A model generated the notes under the pieces. It made no database searches and was not told where the DNA came from. It saw only the letters and a list, made by a program, of their open reading frames with translations. Shown in pieces: positions 14,901 to 16,294 of a stretch of DNA of 16,294 bases; position 1 is the first letter of the stretch, and every line of letters begins with the position of its first letter. The stretch is from RGIG3077 sp964490175 (GTDB lineage Bacteria; Bacillota; Clostridia; Oscillospirales; Ruminococcaceae), in the NCBI GenBank assembly GCA_964490175.1, contig CAZBAI010000029.1, forward strand, positions 1 to 16,294, in the 5' to 3' direction. The position numbers were made by a program, and so were the translations under genes.

Positions 14901-16062
14901 CTTGGCTGTAAAGCTTATAAAGCGGAAGCCCGTTTTCAAGATCGGGTCCAAAGTAGAAATCAACGTCGTAGATGTCGCCGGCAACAGCGTCATCCGGAAC
15001 GGTTATGTTAAGGATGATTTCACCGTCGGTAATAACGGAATTATCGGGATAACCGTAGTCATTTGCAAAACTCATCACAAAAACCGTGCTGCCTGCGGGC
15101 GCATTGAATTTATCAAAGTTTTTGCCCGATGTGAGAACGTTTGTGAAAAGCATACCTTCAACGCCGTTAGCGGCACTTCCGGCGTAGCTTTCGCCTACCG
15201 TTGCATACAAATTTTGATCCGATGTGGATACGGTTGCCTTTTCGACTACCAAACCTTCTTCAAGAATGAAGGCGAGGTCGAATGCGGAGTAACCGCCTGC
15301 CGCTTCAACGTTGCTGAACGAAATTTTGTATTCGACAGTTTCGCCGGCAGTTGCATATTGATAATCCTGTGCATCAACAAGGACATTATCATCGGGAACA
15401 ATTACATTGATGTAAGCGTCGGAAAGGACCTCAATATCAAGCGGAATTTCTTGGCTTGCCTTATTGTCAATGATTTCATTTGTGCCGTAGGTTATAACCT
15501 CAATATCAAGAGGATATTCGCCTGCGGCTGTTCCTGCGGGAACGAAAAATTTAAGTGTTGCGAGCTTGCCCGTAGCGGTAACAGGCGTAAGCGATGCTGC
15601 GGCAATACCGACAACACCGTCATCATCGGGGTTGCTGTTACTTAAATTCCTGATTACGGCATCAGCCGATGTAACGGTTTTTGCGGTGGCACGTGAAAGC
15701 ACGCCATCGTACATTACATCCTCGTCAAAGCCGAGATACGTAAACGTGTTGTAATCAAAATGTACATAGACCGTACACGCCTTGAAGCCTTCGGTGATGT
15801 TATCGAGCATAATATCTACATCAACAATATCGCCGTAAGCCGTGTTGCCGCTTGCGTCGGTAATCAGCTGGTCTGTTCCGGGCAAATCAGCAGTAAGTCT
15901 TGCTTCCGACGGCCTTGCGTCAACTGTGGTTCCGTAAATCCAAGCCGCATCGTCGGAGCCTACCGGTGTTGTTGCCGCACCGACAGGAATAACAAGTGCG
16001 CTCGTTGCCGTAGCAACACTCGTCAGCAGTGCAAGAGCTCTTTTGAGCTTGCTAACTTTCAT
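11965..16062 (-). CDS. Large scaffoldin: cohesin-like modules, SpaA domain, poly-Thr linkers, C-terminal dockerin
   Basis: Secreted modular protein of 1365 residues, read as a structural scaffold of a cellulosome-like surface complex. Order: signal peptide (1-30); cohesin-like region 1 (about 40-225); cohesin-like region 2 (about 228-404, ending DGFIEIAGF); SpaA/Cna-B-type domain (about 408-516, with LTEAIVPAGY); 32 Thr; module A1 (549-690); 38 Thr; A2 (729-869); a 32-residue Thr linker interrupted by SGTATQ; A3 (902-1042); 37 Thr; X-like region (1080-1240); dockerin (about 1242-1326); tail. The dockerin's first repeat has RGDANLDHIVDAKDA; its second (KSIDAKDASFVAQYSA) is degenerate. There is no catalytic domain and no wall-sorting signal, so attachment probably goes through the dockerin. 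ATG 16062 has AAGGA 10 nt upstream. Secreted, modular and dockerin-bearing are firm; cohesin function of each module is inferred. Confidence 0.82.
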   Translation of the reverse strand: MKVSKLKRALALLTSVATATSALVIPVGAATTPVGSDDAAWIYGTTVDARPSEARLTADLPGTDQLITDASGNTAYGDIVDVDIMLDNITEGFKACTVYVHFDYNTFTYLGFDEDVMYDGVLSRATAKTVTSADAVIRNLSNSNPDDDGVVGIAAASLTPVTATGKLATLKFFVPAGTAAGEYPLDIEVITYGTNEIIDNKASQEIPLDIEVLSDAYINVIVPDDNVLVDAQDYQYATAGETVEYKISFSNVEAAGGYSAFDLAFILEEGLVVEKATVSTSDQNLYATVGESYAGSAANGVEGMLFTNVLTSGKNFDKFNAPAGSTVFVMSFANDYGYPDNSVITDGEIILNITVPDDAVAGDIYDVDFYFGPDLENGLPLYKLYSQDGPIDMEYDDGFIEIAGFEADILKVDQDGNALAGAGLQVLDENGDVIAEWISTTQARTITGLTSGVVYTLTEAIVPAGYTGSDDVKFTIDSKGNVYILNGEAELDAAGRVVFSSELDADNVEVVGMTNVTTTTTTTTTTTTTTTTTTTTTTTTTTTTTTTTLSTYAISIVGDDVTADAGETVDVPFTATGFDDASSMQFVITVPSGYVIDEVTLGEMFVQGKLTFSKTADNMVLVSISDVVLDNDSNDFINVKVTVPDNAKTETVPVDIVDDLFTFTDANLVAVGSDRAQVTIKDGSISVTAETTTTTTTTTTTTTTTTTTTTTTTTTTTTTTTTTTTTTTLSTYVINIIGDDVTANAGETVDVPFTATGFDDTTSMQFIITVPAGYVIEDVSLGEMFAQGELTLSKTADNMVVVSISNTEISDSDDFITVSVTVPDDAKTETVPVDIVDNVFTFTDANLVAVGADRAQVTIKDGSISVTAKTTTTTTTTTTTTTTTSGTATQTTTTTTTTTTTLKSYDINIVGDDVTADAGQTVDVPFTATGLDDATSIQFIISVPAGYVIKNVSLGDMFQSGDITLNAIGNFATVSISNVALDNASDDFITVSVTVPDDAETGTVDVVIDENYFTFTDATLNTVGKDRSDVTVKDGTISVTAKTTTTTTTTTTTTTTTTTTTTTTTTTTTTTTTTTTTTTRVAFEANTNDVQLGTYFADNTNSILDSSTADFTLKVFIYDESGDEPIADYEVDITENIVIDPADADGTFDVTYAGKGDEGVSPYDIYWTYYSKNSDYAFDYSFDYKLDFNSLDNIFAKVNETAGLELSTENEDDVALFNDVLYTDYSAQTSADFGTVSCTVGQRGDANLDHIVDAKDAAAIASYSAVFAAQSVGSFVLPTLNNTNDSLAKFLANTNEDTITVGTDVYKSIDAKDASFVAQYSAMYASYTPPFNQYEAYYEIWTAIGVVQTSDTSGINSGNYPDTLD
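12085..12339 (-). other. Dockerin-coding segment of the scaffoldin
   Basis: This codes for residues 1242-1326. Repeat 1 has the calcium-loop pattern D-x-N-x-D-x-x-x-D-x-x-D (Asp1245, Asn1247, Asp1249, Asp1253, Asp1256). In repeat 2 the equivalent positions 1 and 5 are Gly and Tyr, while IDAKDA is kept. The repeats are about 57 residues apart, longer than in most clostridial dockerins. Both repeats end in a similar helix (AxxxxYSA). Confidence 0.8.
12826..12936 (-). repeat. Poly-threonine linker 4 (37 Thr codons)
   Basis: Thirty-seven consecutive ACN codons join module A3 to the C-terminal X/dockerin region. All four Thr codons are mixed, so it is not a simple DNA microsatellite. Confidence 0.95.
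13360..13455 (-). repeat. Poly-threonine linker 3 (15 Thr, SGTATQ, 11 Thr)
   Basis: Thirty-two codons between A2 and A3, the only linker of the large protein broken by other residues. Confidence 0.95.
13879..13992 (-). repeat. Poly-threonine linker 2 (38 Thr codons)
   Basis: Thirty-eight uninterrupted ACN codons between A1 and A2, the longest run in the window, with mixed synonymous codons. Confidence 0.95.
14419..14514 (-). repeat. Poly-threonine linker 1 (32 Thr codons)
   Basis: Thirty-two uninterrupted ACN codons between the SpaA-type domain and module A1, again with mixed codons. Confidence 0.95.
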
Positions 16063-16191
16063 CCTTTAATCATCCTTTATAATTTATTTTATATTGCAGC
16101 CCATATACACAGCGACTGCACTATAATCATATTTAATAACAACCGCCGTTTGCACACAGGCACTTTTAGCGATTATTAGATTAGTATAAAT

Positions 16192-16220
16192 ATTATAACT
16201 TATCGCTCTGAGATTGTCAA
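16192..16220 (-). promoter_or_regulatory. Promoter of the scaffoldin gene
   Basis: On the - strand, perfect TTGACA (16220-16215), a 17-bp spacer, and perfect TATAAT (16197-16192). The leader is about 120 nt and can form a TGCAG/CTGCA hairpin extended by TATA pairs. A full-consensus promoter suggests strong, constitutive expression. From 16221 to 16294 no gene or other site was recognised. Confidence 0.88.
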
Positions 16221-16294
16221 GCCTTTTGTGATAAAAACCTTTAAAAAGTTTTATACTATGTGCGAAAGGTAAAAAGCCTCGAAACCAACACTTG

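Noticed and set aside
16101..16294. Short + strand open frame upstream of the scaffoldin
   Set aside because: It is the end of a frame antisense to the signal peptide and leader, with no coding character; the region is better explained by the promoter and leader.

Overview
The window looks like the chromosome of a Gram-positive gut Clostridium of the Ruminococcus/Oscillospiraceae type. Reasons: dnaK-dnaJ order, GGAGG ribosome binding sites, TTGACA/TATAAT promoters with 17-bp spacers, a PdaA-type sporulation deacetylase, and above all secreted proteins with cohesin-like modules, long poly-threonine linkers, a dockerin and a sortase signal. The family assignment is inferred from these traits; no species marker is present.

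Layout. On the + strand the window opens inside dnaK (5' end missing), followed by dnaJ (TTG start). Both face acpP on the - strand across a shared bidirectional terminator. Everything after that is on the - strand except one tRNA. In coordinate order: acpP; a stand-alone lipoprotein solute-binding protein; a pdaA-like polysaccharide deacetylase; a three-gene operon transcribed marR -> ABC -> ABC that encodes a heterodimeric ABC exporter and its likely repressor; and pnuC. The pnuC leader carries a 19-bp terminator hairpin just before the ribosome binding site. Then come tRNA-Leu(CAA) on the + strand, a 305-residue cell-wall-anchored cohesin-like protein, and a 1365-residue modular scaffoldin.

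The most interesting part is the last 5.2 kb. The large protein has a signal peptide, two divergent cohesin-like regions, a SpaA-type domain, three near-identical 141-142 residue cohesin-like modules separated by threonine linkers of 32, 38, 32 and 37 positions, a C-terminal X-like region and a dockerin. The next gene downstream encodes a single cohesin-like domain, a Thr/Ala stalk and an SPKTG sorting signal. The arrangement resembles the ScaB/ScaE logic of Ruminococcus flavefaciens: the dockerin of the scaffoldin could dock on the anchored cohesin while its own modules recruit dockerin-bearing enzymes. No carbohydrate-active enzyme is encoded here, so the cargo is unknown.

Other points worth attention: the unassigned attenuator (possible riboswitch) of pnuC, the asymmetric nucleotide-binding sites of the ABC pair, palindromes over the marR promoter, and a predicted isopeptide bond in the SpaA domain. 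No gap between genes exceeds 300 bases; the gaps hold the promoters, terminators and leaders listed below.
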